Assembly: GCA_035528395.1 (NCBI GenBank)
Contig: DATKYR010000079.1
Location: forward strand, 1-64,000
DNA length: 64,000 nucleotides
Origin: NIOZ-UU13 sp035528395
GTDB taxonomy: Bacteria; Planctomycetota; Phycisphaerae; Sedimentisphaerales; Anaerobacaceae
Direction: 5' to 3'
Of the stretch, positions 34,572 to 44,152 are shown piece after piece. A program made the position numbers and the translations under genes. A model generated the notes under the pieces. It did no database searches. It had not been told where the DNA came from and worked only from the letters and a program-made list of their open reading frames with translations. Numbering within the stretch: position 1 is the first letter of the stretch; each line of letters begins with the position of its first letter.

Positions 34572-36575
34572 ATGCGATTACACAGACTTACAGTATCGGT
34601 ACCTTTGGCGCATTTGGCTGGTACGGTTTTTTTAATGGTCCTTCTCGGAACATTCGGCCAATCCGCCTGTGGTAATTCCTCGGTCAAAGAAAGTAGGGTG
34701 ACACCCTGGGAGAGGCAGTACAAAATCAAGCCGAGCGAGAAGAACCGGTTGACTCCTTCTGATGTGCTCGGCCCGGACGGAATCGTGTACCCTAACTGGA
34801 CAAAATGTGGTGTCCAGGGCGGGATTCCAAAGATAAAAGCCGTGACATCAATCGAGGACTTTGGCGCTAAAGCAAACGATGATGCCAACGACTCCGAAGC
34901 TCTTGCAAAAGCGTGTGAAGCCGCGGGTAAAATGGGAGGCGGGGCGGTATTGCTGGGAGAAGGTACCTATTATCTTGACCGTCCGGTGACGGTACGTTAC
35001 GACGATGTGGTTATTCGAGGCCAATGTCCCGGAAAGACCCGTTTGATATTCCGATATTCGATTCCCGAGAACGGCGTTGTTTTCTACAATCCGCCTGCGG
35101 GAAGCCGGGTTGGCGGGAACACACGACTCGAAATGCACTGTAAACCCGCCGGCTTGATGAAAATGACGATAATGGTCGACGATGTAGTTATCGGTGAATG
35201 GAGTCGGGGTCAACACTCAGGAAATACATTCGCTTTTACCATATTTGGTCGCAGTGCAGTTGGCAGAGTTTCGGATGGCCGAGGTGTTTTAAAAGGTATC
35301 GCAGAGTACAAAGATGGAACAAAACTCACCGGAGAAATTCCCATCATTCTTGACTCAGATTTTGATGACACCAGACCTGTTGCGGATTCGCGGGCGGCAA
35401 TTACCTTCGCGGGCAAAGGTACGGTCGGAAGGAGGCTGAAACTGACCAAAGACGGCAAACGGGGTGACACCATAATAGAATTGGAAAGCACCGGGGGACT
35501 TCGGGTCGGTGACTGTATTCTTATTGACGGGCCTGCAACCCAGCGCTGGAAAAAGCTCACTAAAAACGCCTGCAAATGGGGAGTATATCGTCAATACGAA
35601 GTAGTCATCAGCGATATAAAAAACAACACCATTGCTCTCAATCAACCCCTGCGAATTGAGTTTCCTGCTATCGATGGCTCTTACGTGCAGAAAGTCGTAC
35701 CAATCCAGCGCTGCGGAATTGAATCTCTGTACATAGAACAGACAGAAAACCTTTGGATTAGCAGTGTGGTCTTTTATCACGGCTGGAACTGCTGGGCAAA
35801 AGATGTAACTGTGAAAAAGTGCGGCCGCTTTCCCGTATATGGCTCGATGGCCAAATGGTGTGAAATTCGCGATTGTGTGTTCGATGATGCCTGGTTTAAG
35901 GGCGGCGGCGGCACGGCTTACACCGGCTGGGACAAATGCTGGGATTGTCTTATGGAGAACGTCGAGACATTCAAAATGCGGCATGGGCCTCTTTTCCAGT
36001 GGGCTGCCAGCGGCTGCGTGATTCGCAAGAGCATCTTTCACGAGAGTGACGGCCAATGGCATGCGGGCTGGACGAATGAAAATCTCATCGAACAGTGTGT
36101 AATCGAGTCTGTCAGGGGCCATGGAGGGTACGGGTACGGAATGTGGGCGTCACCGCCGCAAGACGCTGCACACGGCCCGAACGGCCCGAGAAATGTTGTA
36201 TACAACTGCGATGTCAGCTCCCCGAGAGCAGGCGTTTGGATGGGCGGTATGAACGAAAACTGGCTGATTCTCTACAGCCGTTTCATAGTGGACAGCGGCC
36301 CGGGCGTATCCGCCAGCACCGCAAGCTTCGACCATATTGTTAAGGATAACGTCTTCGTCCTCAGGGACGGCAAATCGCCGATGGTTTTCCTCGCTACGTC
36401 CGACTGTATTGGAGCCGAGATAATTGGGAACGGATTATATGGGGGCAATGGCCGTTTCGTGGCCGGCAAGGGCAAACCGGCTGTGGTCAAAGACAACAAA
36501 GCTCTTTTGCTCGACGATGCCCCAAGGCCAGTCCCAGAGGTGCCGTCAATTTACGAATGGCAGCAGAAGCAGTAA
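34572..36575 (+). CDS. Exported right-handed beta-helix (pectate-lyase-3-like) protein
   Basis: This 667-residue protein has a signal peptide (hydrophobic about 13-32). 'SIEDFGAKANDDANDSEALAKACEAAGKMGGGAVLLGEGTYYL' is the classic start of the Pectate_lyase_3/GH28-like beta-helix. The middle and end repeat 'WISSVVFYHGWNCWAKDVTVKKCGRFPVYG'-type coils. The 'GGGTAY.GWDKCWDC' and 'DGQWHAGWTNENLIEQC' turns may line the substrate groove, but I cannot name catalytic residues. It heads a long run of sugar-modifying genes and is probably the polysaccharide-cutting or epimerising member. Confidence 0.8.
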   Translation: MRLHRLTVSVPLAHLAGTVFLMVLLGTFGQSACGNSSVKESRVTPWERQYKIKPSEKNRLTPSDVLGPDGIVYPNWTKCGVQGGIPKIKAVTSIEDFGAKANDDANDSEALAKACEAAGKMGGGAVLLGEGTYYLDRPVTVRYDDVVIRGQCPGKTRLIFRYSIPENGVVFYNPPAGSRVGGNTRLEMHCKPAGLMKMTIMVDDVVIGEWSRGQHSGNTFAFTIFGRSAVGRVSDGRGVLKGIAEYKDGTKLTGEIPIILDSDFDDTRPVADSRAAITFAGKGTVGRRLKLTKDGKRGDTIIELESTGGLRVGDCILIDGPATQRWKKLTKNACKWGVYRQYEVVISDIKNNTIALNQPLRIEFPAIDGSYVQKVVPIQRCGIESLYIEQTENLWISSVVFYHGWNCWAKDVTVKKCGRFPVYGSMAKWCEIRDCVFDDAWFKGGGGTAYTGWDKCWDCLMENVETFKMRHGPLFQWAASGCVIRKSIFHESDGQWHAGWTNENLIEQCVIESVRGHGGYGYGMWASPPQDAAHGPNGPRNVVYNCDVSSPRAGVWMGGMNENWLILYSRFIVDSGPGVSASTASFDHIVKDNVFVLRDGKSPMVFLATSDCIGAEIIGNGLYGGNGRFVAGKGKPAVVKDNKALLLDDAPRPVPEVPSIYEWQQKQ

Positions 36576-36689
36576 AATAATTGTATTTGTCAGGATGATT
36601 TGATATAAATAATAGTTTGACCGTGGACTTTATATTTGACTTCAAAAATAGAAAGCAGGGTGACAATATTTAAAAAGGAGAAAACACTG

Positions 36690-37538
36690 ATGACAGAAAA
36701 AGAACAAACCAGAAGGCAGTTTCTTCAGATAGCGGGAATAGGTGCAGTGGCTTCGCTGGCCGGCGCAAGCAGCTCTACGGGCCAGGTTCCTGGGCGAGCA
36801 GGTAAACAACGGTTCGAATTAGGTCTGGCCTCGTACACTTTAAGAAAATTTAATCTGGACGACACATTGGCGATGACCAAACGGGTTGGATTGAAATACA
36901 TTTGCTTCAAGAGCTTTCATTTACCTCTGGACAGCACGCCGGCTCAAATCCGGGACGTCGTGGCAAAAGTCAAAGAAGCTGGGCTGATACTCTACGGCGG
37001 CGGAGTAATCTCTATGAACACCGAAGACCAGGTGCAAAATGCCTTTGATTATGCCAAAGCCGCAGGAATGAAGGTCATTATTGGCGTTCCGGCGCCTGAG
37101 ATGCTGCCGCTGGTAAATAAAAAAGTTAAACAATACGATATTAAGGTTGCCATTCACAATCACGGGCCGGGGGACAAAATTTATCCGACACCGGCCAGTG
37201 CCTATGAAAGAATCAAAGATTTGGATAAACGGATTGGGCTTTGCAACGACATCGGACATACGTTACGGATCGGTTCGGACCCAATAGCATCGGCCAAGAA
37301 GTACGCAGACCGGTTACTGGATGTGCATATCAAGGACGTTTCGGAGGCAACAGCGAAGGGAGAGAACGTTGAAGTCGGACGGGGAGTGATTGACATCCCG
37401 AAGTTCTTAAAGATGCTGGTAAAGATAAAGTATTCGGGTATCGTCTCGTTCGAATACGAAAAGGACGCCGACGACCCGCTGGCAGGATTGGCTGAATCGG
37501 TCGGCTATGTCAGAGGAGTCCTGGCAGCTATTTCATAA
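36690..37538 (+). CDS. Tat-exported sugar phosphate isomerase/epimerase
   Basis: From the ATG at 36690 (AAAAAGGAG 9 bases upstream) this is a 282-residue protein. An earlier in-frame ATG at 36636 is less likely. It begins with a twin-arginine signal ('QTRRQFLQIAGIGAVASLAGA') and continues as an AP-endonuclease-2/xylose-isomerase-like TIM barrel ('GLASYTLRKFNLDDTLAMTKRVGLKYICFKSFH', 'VAIHNHGPGDK', 'GLCNDIGHTLRIGSDP', 'LLDVHIKDVSEAT'). The His, Asp and Glu residues of the metal site are present. Such proteins isomerise or epimerise free sugars or keto-sugars. Tat export means folding before export. Confidence 0.85.
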   Translation: MTEKEQTRRQFLQIAGIGAVASLAGASSSTGQVPGRAGKQRFELGLASYTLRKFNLDDTLAMTKRVGLKYICFKSFHLPLDSTPAQIRDVVAKVKEAGLILYGGGVISMNTEDQVQNAFDYAKAAGMKVIIGVPAPEMLPLVNKKVKQYDIKVAIHNHGPGDKIYPTPASAYERIKDLDKRIGLCNDIGHTLRIGSDPIASAKKYADRLLDVHIKDVSEATAKGENVEVGRGVIDIPKFLKMLVKIKYSGIVSFEYEKDADDPLAGLAESVGYVRGVLAAIS

Positions 37539-37666
37539 GTCGTAGCTGCGCGGCTCCAAGCCATCCCCAAGCTCGTCCCGTTTTTTCTACGACTTGCTTG
37601 AGGTCGCCTACGCTCCAAAGCTTCAGCGACGGAGCGCTGCCGCCCATCGAGCTTGGCTTTGGGGAA

Positions 37667-38707
37667 TCAATTGAGTTTGACAGGTTTTTGCTCTTTAGCG
37701 GATTTATATATTGCCAGAATAACTTCCACCGCCTTGCGAGCTTCACGTCCGTCGATCCAGAAGTCTTCGCCGCTTTCGAGCGCATCGAGGAACGCTTTGA
37801 AATTGCGTGTATGATTTTCGTACGAGATGGCAGCCGGGTCGGCTACACCGCCTCCACCTTCGATTTCACCGAATTTCTTTCGGATTTGTTCATCTTCCGG
37901 TTTTTCATCGGCAAACTGCCAGAGGGTAATACTGTTTTCCACATTTATGACAGTGCCTTTTGTGCCGGTAATTTCAAATCGCCTGAATTGTCCCGGATAC
38001 GAGGCAGTGGTGCCGTAGATAACTCCCAATGCTCCGGTGGTGTAACGCAGCACGGCAACCGCGGTATCTTCTGTTTCAATCTGAGGATGCCCCAGTTTCG
38101 CCATGAATGCCTGCAAAGATTCGATTGGCGGCATTACATCGCACAGCATATCAACCATATGGATGGACTGGTTCATCAGCGCGCCGCCTCCGTCAAGTTT
38201 CCACGTGCCGTGCCAGGAGTCCTTGTAATATTCGTCGGTGCGCCACCAGGGGACATATATGCCGGCATAGGTAATCACGCCGAAGCGTCCGGAATTTATC
38301 GCTTCTCGAAGAGGCACCATCATATCGTTAAATCGATACGGAAATATGCCGCCCAAACACGTGCCGCTTTTTTCGTGGGCCTCGGTCATAGCGTCAATTC
38401 GCTCCAGGGTAATATCCAGGGGCTTTTCGCATATTACGTGTTTTCCCGCTTCGGCTGCTGCAATGGTCGGCTCCATATGGAATCCGCTCGGTGTGGCGAT
38501 AGTAACGATATCTATCTGGTCGCTCCTGAGCATATCTTCATAATCGTCGAAAGCCTGAATGTTGAATTTATCCGCAAGATTGTTAGCTCTCTGGGGTATC
38601 TTGTCGCAACAGCCGATTAGCTTTGCATTGGGAATATCGCCTATGGCTCTTGCGTGAAAATCAGCGATTAATCCGGCACCGACTATTCCAAAATTCCAGG
38701 TCTTCAT
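37667..38707 (-). CDS. Gfo/Idh/MocA-family oxidoreductase
   Basis: This 346-residue cytoplasmic protein starts at 38707 (AAAGGAAA upstream), rather than at the in-frame ATG at 38725. The Rossmann half starts 'WNFGIVGAGLIADFHARAIG'. 'VICEKPLDITLERIDAM' contains the family Glu-Lys-Pro, and 'DGGGALMNQSIHMVDMLCDV' the substrate-side His and Asp. These enzymes oxidise sugar hydroxyls with NAD(P). It is 24 bp downstream of an isomerase gene on the same strand and converges with the Tat-exported isomerase. Confidence 0.9.
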   Translation of the reverse strand: MKTWNFGIVGAGLIADFHARAIGDIPNAKLIGCCDKIPQRANNLADKFNIQAFDDYEDMLRSDQIDIVTIATPSGFHMEPTIAAAEAGKHVICEKPLDITLERIDAMTEAHEKSGTCLGGIFPYRFNDMMVPLREAINSGRFGVITYAGIYVPWWRTDEYYKDSWHGTWKLDGGGALMNQSIHMVDMLCDVMPPIESLQAFMAKLGHPQIETEDTAVAVLRYTTGALGVIYGTTASYPGQFRRFEITGTKGTVINVENSITLWQFADEKPEDEQIRKKFGEIEGGGGVADPAAISYENHTRNFKAFLDALESGEDFWIDGREARKAVEVILAIYKSAKEQKPVKLN

Positions 38708-38731
38708 TTGTGTTTTCCTTTCCATCTAAAG

Positions 38732-39568
38732 TTAATCACAAGCCAAACCGACCTCGTCTGCGAGTTCTCTGACCGCAGCGATGGCCCTTGAAAAAAGTTC
38801 AGGTCCTGTCGAGCCCCCGAACTGGCCGCCGGTTTGCAGGTGCGGCTCCATCGTTAGACAGCCATCGTAGTTCATCGCCGCCAGCTCGGCAAGCAGCTCC
38901 TTAATTTGACCGTCTCCCTCGCCGGGTATGCTGCCCACGTCTTTGGCCCCGAGCTTCCAGTCTTTGATATGAATGTGGACAACGTATGGTTTCATAACAG
39001 GCCAGCAGCTTTCGACATTATCCAGTATCTTTTCTCCCCAGACGAAATTAGCAGGGTCATAGACCAGCCGTAATTTTGGCGAATCGATTGTCTTGACAAT
39101 CTCAACGCATTGCTCAGCGGTATGACCGTAAATTTTAGCTTCATTTTCATGCACCATCGTAACATCAACATCATTTAGCACCTCAACCTTGGCAGCCATT
39201 CGCTCCATAACCTCATCCCGATAGTCGTCTATATTCTTGCCCTCCGGTGCATAGTAGCTGAACATTCGTATATACGGCGTTTCAAAGAACAAGGCCAGAT
39301 CGACGGAGTGTTTGAATTTATCCAGATGCGGTTCGAAAGGTTCATCAAGTTTTACCTTGCCTATCGGTGAGCCGATGGCGCTTACCTTCAGGCCGTGGTC
39401 TTGTATCATCTTTTTCGCTTCGTTCAGCTCGTTTTTTGTGAGGTCCATTATGTTTTTCTTGTTAATAAAGCGAGGCTCGATATAACCGACGCGTTCACCG
39501 GCAAGGTACTTAACCTGCTTTAAAAAGTTTTCGGTTACTTCATCTGCGAATGCACTTAGTTTCGCCAT
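38732..39568 (-). CDS. Cytoplasmic sugar phosphate isomerase/epimerase
   Basis: This 278-residue TIM barrel of the xylose-isomerase-like superfamily has no signal peptide. Metal-site motifs: 'TMVHENEAKIYG' (Glu), 'LVYDPANFVW' (Asp), 'YVVHIHIKDWK' (His) and 'TMEPHLQTGGQFGG' (Glu). It sits in a minus-strand operon between an enolase-superfamily enzyme (41 bp upstream) and a Gfo/Idh/MocA oxidoreductase (24 bp downstream). The substrate is unknown. Confidence 0.88.
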   Translation of the reverse strand: MAKLSAFADEVTENFLKQVKYLAGERVGYIEPRFINKKNIMDLTKNELNEAKKMIQDHGLKVSAIGSPIGKVKLDEPFEPHLDKFKHSVDLALFFETPYIRMFSYYAPEGKNIDDYRDEVMERMAAKVEVLNDVDVTMVHENEAKIYGHTAEQCVEIVKTIDSPKLRLVYDPANFVWGEKILDNVESCWPVMKPYVVHIHIKDWKLGAKDVGSIPGEGDGQIKELLAELAAMNYDGCLTMEPHLQTGGQFGGSTGPELFSRAIAAVRELADEVGLACD

Positions 39569-39609
39569 TTTCAGTTACTCCCTAATTTAAAGATAAAATA
39601 ATTTAAACT

Positions 39610-41013
39610 TTACTTTTCAAAACTTGCCGCTAATTCGGGCAAATCCCTTTTGATTTCATCCAGTCTGTAACCAAATCCCGGCCCGCTTAATGTCGATAAA
39701 TCAACCTGGCCGTTGCGCCGTTTATAAATCCCCGGGTGCACCGCCTCCTCCGGCGCCGAAGCTGCCGGATAAAACTGCATCGAATTTGTCTCGACGCCCA
39801 TAATCGTTCCCGCGTAGGCGGCCAAAAGAACGTGAGGAATCTGTGCTAACATCGGATTAGTCAGGTCCTGCACCATCAGAGTCATTCCGTGTGCCTTGGC
39901 CCAGCAAAGGCTCAGCAACGCTCCGGTTTGGGTCTTGCAGGTTTTCAATGCAACTCCGGTCCAGCCGAGCTTGCGGCCGAGCCTAATTAGTTTCCAATCG
40001 TGGGCACTTTCGTCCATAAACAACGGCTTGCGCGCCGATACACTGTGAACATCAATCTGGTTTTCTTCAAGGTCGTATGGAAACGGCTGCTCAACGTAGA
40101 GAATCTGCTGGTAGATTCGAGGATGCTCTATTATTAGCCTGTCCAGAATGTCATTCACATAAGCAGGCTTGGTAACCGTGCAGTTAAAATCACTGGTCAG
40201 CCACGGAACGTTATTTTCGATTGCGATTTCACCGACCTTGATTAAACGTTCGTAATCCCACGAAGGATCGTTGCCTCGCAGTTTGACCTTCAGGCACGTC
40301 AGACCATCGCGTTTTATCCAGTCCGGCAATAATACAGGATAGCCGTCGTCCGGTTCTGCGCCCGTTAGTTCGGAGACATCAAGCAAATCCTTACCACCTA
40401 CCAGATGCCAGGCGGGCATAGTCTTTGCCGGAGGATGAGCAAAAAAATCAGCAGGGTATTTACCTTTGAACGAGAAGTCGAAATCATCAGCCGGCTTGAG
40501 GAAACCGGACAAATCGGTATTCATAAACTCGGCGTTATAAGTCGAGTACACATCCCGCCCCAGAAACTGACCATACGCATCGTGCAGGGCAACATCAAAG
40601 GCAGAACAACAGACCAAAGCCGCCAGATGGGGCATCGGCTCAGCCTGCTGGCCGCGTTGGTTATTGAGCTGGTTTAGAAGGCCGGGCAATATCGATTCTA
40701 TAAAATCGCTGCCCAATTCAATCGGGTGACCCTGCCGGTCGAACTGTGCCCAGGCCCCGGCAAGCATACGGCAGAAAAGCTGCATCGCATCACATCTTTC
40801 CTGATACCCCAGACTGCTGGGCCAGGCCCACTGGACGCTCAGCGGAGTTTCACCCCAACCCTTTGCTGTTTGTCCCCGGCTGTTTGCCACCGTTACGCAG
40901 GCACGTGCACATATAACAGAAGTTAATGTTTCAGGCCCAAACTTTAGTGGAACCCTTGTCTCTACCGGAATAAAGTACAAAACAACAGATACCGGGCTAA
41001 TATCGGTTTTCAT
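39610..41013 (-). CDS. Enolase-superfamily (mandelate racemase/muconate lactonising-like) enzyme
   Basis: This 467-residue protein is longer than a typical member (about 370-400). Barrel motifs are visible: 'LTCLKVKLRGND' with the Lys-x-Lys base, 'PWLTSDFNCTVT' (metal Asp), 'ILYVEQPFPYD' (metal Glu), 'KPLFMDESAHDW' (metal Asp/Glu) and 'VALKTCKTQTGAL' (Lys on the opposite face). The superfamily abstracts a proton next to a carboxylate, giving epimerases or acid-sugar dehydratases. An acid-sugar substrate fits the pectate-lyase-like neighbour, but this is inference. First gene of the minus-strand trio. Confidence 0.85.
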   Translation of the reverse strand: MKTDISPVSVVLYFIPVETRVPLKFGPETLTSVICARACVTVANSRGQTAKGWGETPLSVQWAWPSSLGYQERCDAMQLFCRMLAGAWAQFDRQGHPIELGSDFIESILPGLLNQLNNQRGQQAEPMPHLAALVCCSAFDVALHDAYGQFLGRDVYSTYNAEFMNTDLSGFLKPADDFDFSFKGKYPADFFAHPPAKTMPAWHLVGGKDLLDVSELTGAEPDDGYPVLLPDWIKRDGLTCLKVKLRGNDPSWDYERLIKVGEIAIENNVPWLTSDFNCTVTKPAYVNDILDRLIIEHPRIYQQILYVEQPFPYDLEENQIDVHSVSARKPLFMDESAHDWKLIRLGRKLGWTGVALKTCKTQTGALLSLCWAKAHGMTLMVQDLTNPMLAQIPHVLLAAYAGTIMGVETNSMQFYPAASAPEEAVHPGIYKRRNGQVDLSTLSGPGFGYRLDEIKRDLPELAASFEK

Positions 41014-41418
41014 AATTTTCCCCGTTGCAATATTCGGTTACAGTTGAAATTTACAAATGGTTCGTATTAGGAGATTTATAACTTACGTTCGATTATTGTC
41101 AACCCTTACTTTGCTATATTCTCGAATTAACCAATTCTTTTAGCAGGGGGGATGGTTCTTTTGTCTTGATTTCTTTTTTTACGAAGCCTTGTGGAATAGG
41201 AAGGTCTGGATTAAAATTGCTTTTTCTGTTGGTCCAAATTTTTGTAACCTGAAAAAGAACGTCTTTTTAGGGTTGCTTTGATGGCTTGAAACTCTATAAT
41301 TTTGAAAAGACTCTTTTGCAGGAGGCATTACTTTTTGAATAAAAGACATTTGTGAGTAGTTGAACCAGTATCTCAAAAAAAGAAATGTAATTTCGATATT
41401 GTATTGAAAGGAGCAAAT
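41014..41418. other. Divergent gap between two sugar operons
   Basis: The 405-bp A/T-rich gap separates minus- and plus-strand operons and must hold promoters for both, but no box pair was clear. A 65-residue minus-strand open frame (41179-41376) has no ribosome-binding site and low-complexity content, so I do not call it. AAAGGAG at 41406-41412 is the binding site of the next gene. Confidence 0.3.
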
Positions 41419-42594
41419 ATGAAACTCGATCGAAAATTAAAGATGGGTATGGTTGGTGGCGGGCCTGGAGCGTTTATCGGTGAGGTGCACCGCAGGGCAT
41501 CTCGTTTGGACGGCGGCATTGAGCTGGTGGCCGGTGCGTTCGATATCAACCCGCGCAAATCCAAACAGATGGGACGCGAGCTTCTGCTCGACCGCAAGAG
41601 GGTGTATGGCACTTACGAGCAAATGATAAAGGGTGAGCTTAAGCTGCCGGAAGGTGAAAGAATTGATTTTGTTTCGATAACCACGCCGAACAACTGGCAT
41701 TTTCCTATTGCCAGAGATTTTCTCAACGCAGGCTTCCACGTGATGTGTGAGAAACCAATGACGCTCAACGCCAAAGAGGCAAAGGAGCTGCAAAAACTCG
41801 TTAAGAAGTCCCGCAAAGTGTTCGGCCTGATGCACAATTACACCGGTTACCCAATGGTCAAATTGGCACGGGACATGGTGCGAAAAGGTGAGCTGGGTAA
41901 GATTCGCAAGATAGTAGTGCAGTATCCGCAGGGCTGGTTATCGACCCCATTGGAGAGGACAGGCCAGATGCAGGCGGCCTGGCGGACCGACCCGAAGCAA
42001 AGCGGCGGCGCCGGGTGTATGGGTGACATTGGAACACATTGCGAAAACCTTTCCGAATACATCTCGGGGCTGAAGATCACCCAGTTATGTGCGGACTTGA
42101 CGATTTTTGTCAAGGGCCGTCGGCTGGATGACGACGGCAACGTTCTGCTGCGTTTCAACAACGGTGCCAGGGGTGTCCTTCACGCCAGCCAGATTTCAAT
42201 CGGCGAAGAGAACAATCTGGCCATCTGGATTTATGGCGAAGAAAAAGGCATGGAATGGCATCAGGAGCATCCCAATTACCTGTACGTAAGGGTGCCGAAC
42301 GGCCCGGTTCAGGTTTGGTGCCGCGGAAACGCTTATGTCGGTGCGAAAAGCCCTGCAGCGGGTCGTGCTACTCGACTTCCGTCTGGTCACCCCGAGGCTT
42401 TCTTTGAGGCCTTCGCCAACAATTATTGCAACTTTGCCGAAACCGTGCGAGCAAGAATAACCAGGACAAAACCGGACCCGCTTGCGCTGGACTTCCCGGA
42501 CGTTAATGATGGTCTGCGGGGCATGCTGTTTATAGAGACCGTTTTGGCCAGTACCAAGAGCAAACAGAAATGGACCGCATTCAAGAAGGCATAA
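41419..42594 (+). CDS. Gfo/Idh/MocA-family oxidoreductase
   Basis: This 391-residue cytoplasmic protein starts at 41419 because AAAGGAG precedes that ATG; an ATG 15 bases earlier overlaps the ribosome-binding site. Motifs: 'MGMVGGGPGAFIGEVHRRAS' (NAD-binding), 'HVMCEKPMTLNAKEAKEL' (Glu-Lys-Pro) and 'GGAGCMGDIGTHCENLSEYISG' (catalytic-side Asp/His). The 'GGGPGAFIG' variant is typical of planctomycete and Bacteroidota members. It opens the second plus-strand sugar operon. Confidence 0.9.
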   Translation: MKLDRKLKMGMVGGGPGAFIGEVHRRASRLDGGIELVAGAFDINPRKSKQMGRELLLDRKRVYGTYEQMIKGELKLPEGERIDFVSITTPNNWHFPIARDFLNAGFHVMCEKPMTLNAKEAKELQKLVKKSRKVFGLMHNYTGYPMVKLARDMVRKGELGKIRKIVVQYPQGWLSTPLERTGQMQAAWRTDPKQSGGAGCMGDIGTHCENLSEYISGLKITQLCADLTIFVKGRRLDDDGNVLLRFNNGARGVLHASQISIGEENNLAIWIYGEEKGMEWHQEHPNYLYVRVPNGPVQVWCRGNAYVGAKSPAAGRATRLPSGHPEAFFEAFANNYCNFAETVRARITRTKPDPLALDFPDVNDGLRGMLFIETVLASTKSKQKWTAFKKA

Positions 42595-42743
42595 AGAAAT
42601 AAAAAAATATAGATACAGAGCCTGAAAGGATTTGCATAAACAGAAGTCAGAAGTCAGTTTTTTCCTCTGTGTTCGGTGCCTCTGAATCCATGTGGGTCTT
42701 TTGCTCACTTGGCCACAGCGGTACTAATTTCGAGGAGACTTTA

Positions 42744-44063
42744 ATGATATCAAAAAAAGGATATTTTAATCGACGTCGGCTTCTTAAGAAGGCAACGGGA
42801 ATCACTGTCGGTACAATAACATTTCCATACATTGTGCCTTCCTCGGCTTTAGGTAAAGCCGATAGTGCTGCCGCGAGCAATCGCATCGTAATAGGCTGTA
42901 TCGGTATGGGTGGTCAGGGCACCGCGAATATGCGAGCATTTATGGGTCACGAGGAGGTTCGGGTCGTTGCTGTTTGCGATGTTCGTGCCGAGCGCCGCCA
43001 AAAAGCCAAGGATATTGTTGACCAGCGCTACGAGGACAAAGGATGCGCCACCTACAACGATTTTCGTGACCTACTCGCCCGCAAGGATATTGATGCCGTG
43101 ATGATTGCCCCGCCGGACCATTGGCACGCGTTGATTGCCGTTGCGGCCGCACGAGCCGGCAAAGATATGTATTGCGAGAAGCCCTTGGGTGTGGCGGTAG
43201 TCGAGGGCCAGGCGATTCGTGATGCAGTGCGAAGGTATGGTCGTGTCTTCCAGACCGGCACACAGCAGAGGTCGGAGCGCAACTTCCGGTTTGCCTGCGA
43301 GCTTGCGCAAAACGGATATCTTGGCAAGCTCCACACAGTCAAGGTCGCTGCGCCCGGGCCTGAGTACAAGAGAACATATCTGAAACCCACCACCGAAGAA
43401 CCGATTCCACCGGGGCTTGACTACGATATGTACGTCGGTCCTGCCCCTATGAAACATTACAACGGAGGCAGACTGGCCTGGCCGGACTGGTACCTGATAT
43501 GGGATTACTGCGCAGGTTTCATCGTCAACTGGGGCGTTCATCATCTGGACATTGCAAACTGGGGTTGTCCGGCACTCGGCAGCGAACCGTTCGAAGTCGT
43601 TTGCAAAGGCAGCTATCGCAACGACGGCCTGACCGACAATATCAACGATTGGCAAGCGGAGTTTAACTACACGAGCGGCCTGCGCATGAGTTACTCAGAT
43701 ACCGGCAACCCGAATAAGCAGGGCTGTCAGTTCGAGGGTGACAAGGGGTGGGTCCATGTCAACCGCGGAGGAATTTGGGCAGAGCCGGCCTCATTGTTAG
43801 ATGTGAAAATCAAGCCAGACGAGACTAATCTTCATAAATCTACAAGTCATCATGGCGATTTTCTAAATTGTGTGCGAACCCGTGAAGACCCGGTATCTCC
43901 GGTAGAGGCAGGCCACAAAGCTTCCTATCTCGGTCTGATTCCGGAAATTGCAAACCGACTAAAGCGCAAGCTCAGGTGGGACACGGCCGCTGAGCGTTTG
44001 ATTGGTGACGATGAAGCCAGCCGCATGTTGGCCCGACCGATGCGGAGTCCATGGCGTTTGTAA
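42744..44063 (+). CDS. Tat-exported Gfo/Idh/MocA oxidoreductase
   Basis: From the ATG at 42744 (CGAGGAG upstream) the protein has 439 residues. It has a twin-arginine-like leader 'NRRRLLKKATGITVGTITFPYIVPSSALG'. Then come 'VIGCIGMGGQGTANMRAFMG' (NAD-binding), 'DMYCEKPLGVAVVEGQAI' and 'AGFIVNWGVHHLDIANWG'. Export of a nucleotide-dependent oxidoreductase implies that it carries a tightly bound NAD(P), as in glucose-fructose oxidoreductase. The open frame reaches back to 42669, but those 25 residues are not signal-like. Confidence 0.88.
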   Translation: MISKKGYFNRRRLLKKATGITVGTITFPYIVPSSALGKADSAAASNRIVIGCIGMGGQGTANMRAFMGHEEVRVVAVCDVRAERRQKAKDIVDQRYEDKGCATYNDFRDLLARKDIDAVMIAPPDHWHALIAVAAARAGKDMYCEKPLGVAVVEGQAIRDAVRRYGRVFQTGTQQRSERNFRFACELAQNGYLGKLHTVKVAAPGPEYKRTYLKPTTEEPIPPGLDYDMYVGPAPMKHYNGGRLAWPDWYLIWDYCAGFIVNWGVHHLDIANWGCPALGSEPFEVVCKGSYRNDGLTDNINDWQAEFNYTSGLRMSYSDTGNPNKQGCQFEGDKGWVHVNRGGIWAEPASLLDVKIKPDETNLHKSTSHHGDFLNCVRTREDPVSPVEAGHKASYLGLIPEIANRLKRKLRWDTAAERLIGDDEASRMLARPMRSPWRL

Positions 44064-44152
44064 ATGAATAAGTTGAGTAGTGAGTGGTGAGTAGCCAATA
44101 GTCAATTAACCAATTAACCACTCACCAGTTAACCATTTAAATTAAGGAGCTT

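Noticed and set aside
35355..36122. 255-residue minus-strand open frame
   Set aside because: Antisense to the beta-helix protein; composition is typical of a shadow frame.
40358..40372. CCCGTTAG match in the enolase-superfamily gene
   Set aside because: It lacks the partner arm and encodes ordinary family sequence, so I do not count it as a palindromic element.
41179..41376. 65-residue minus-strand frame
   Set aside because: A/T-rich, no ribosome-binding site, no recognised family.
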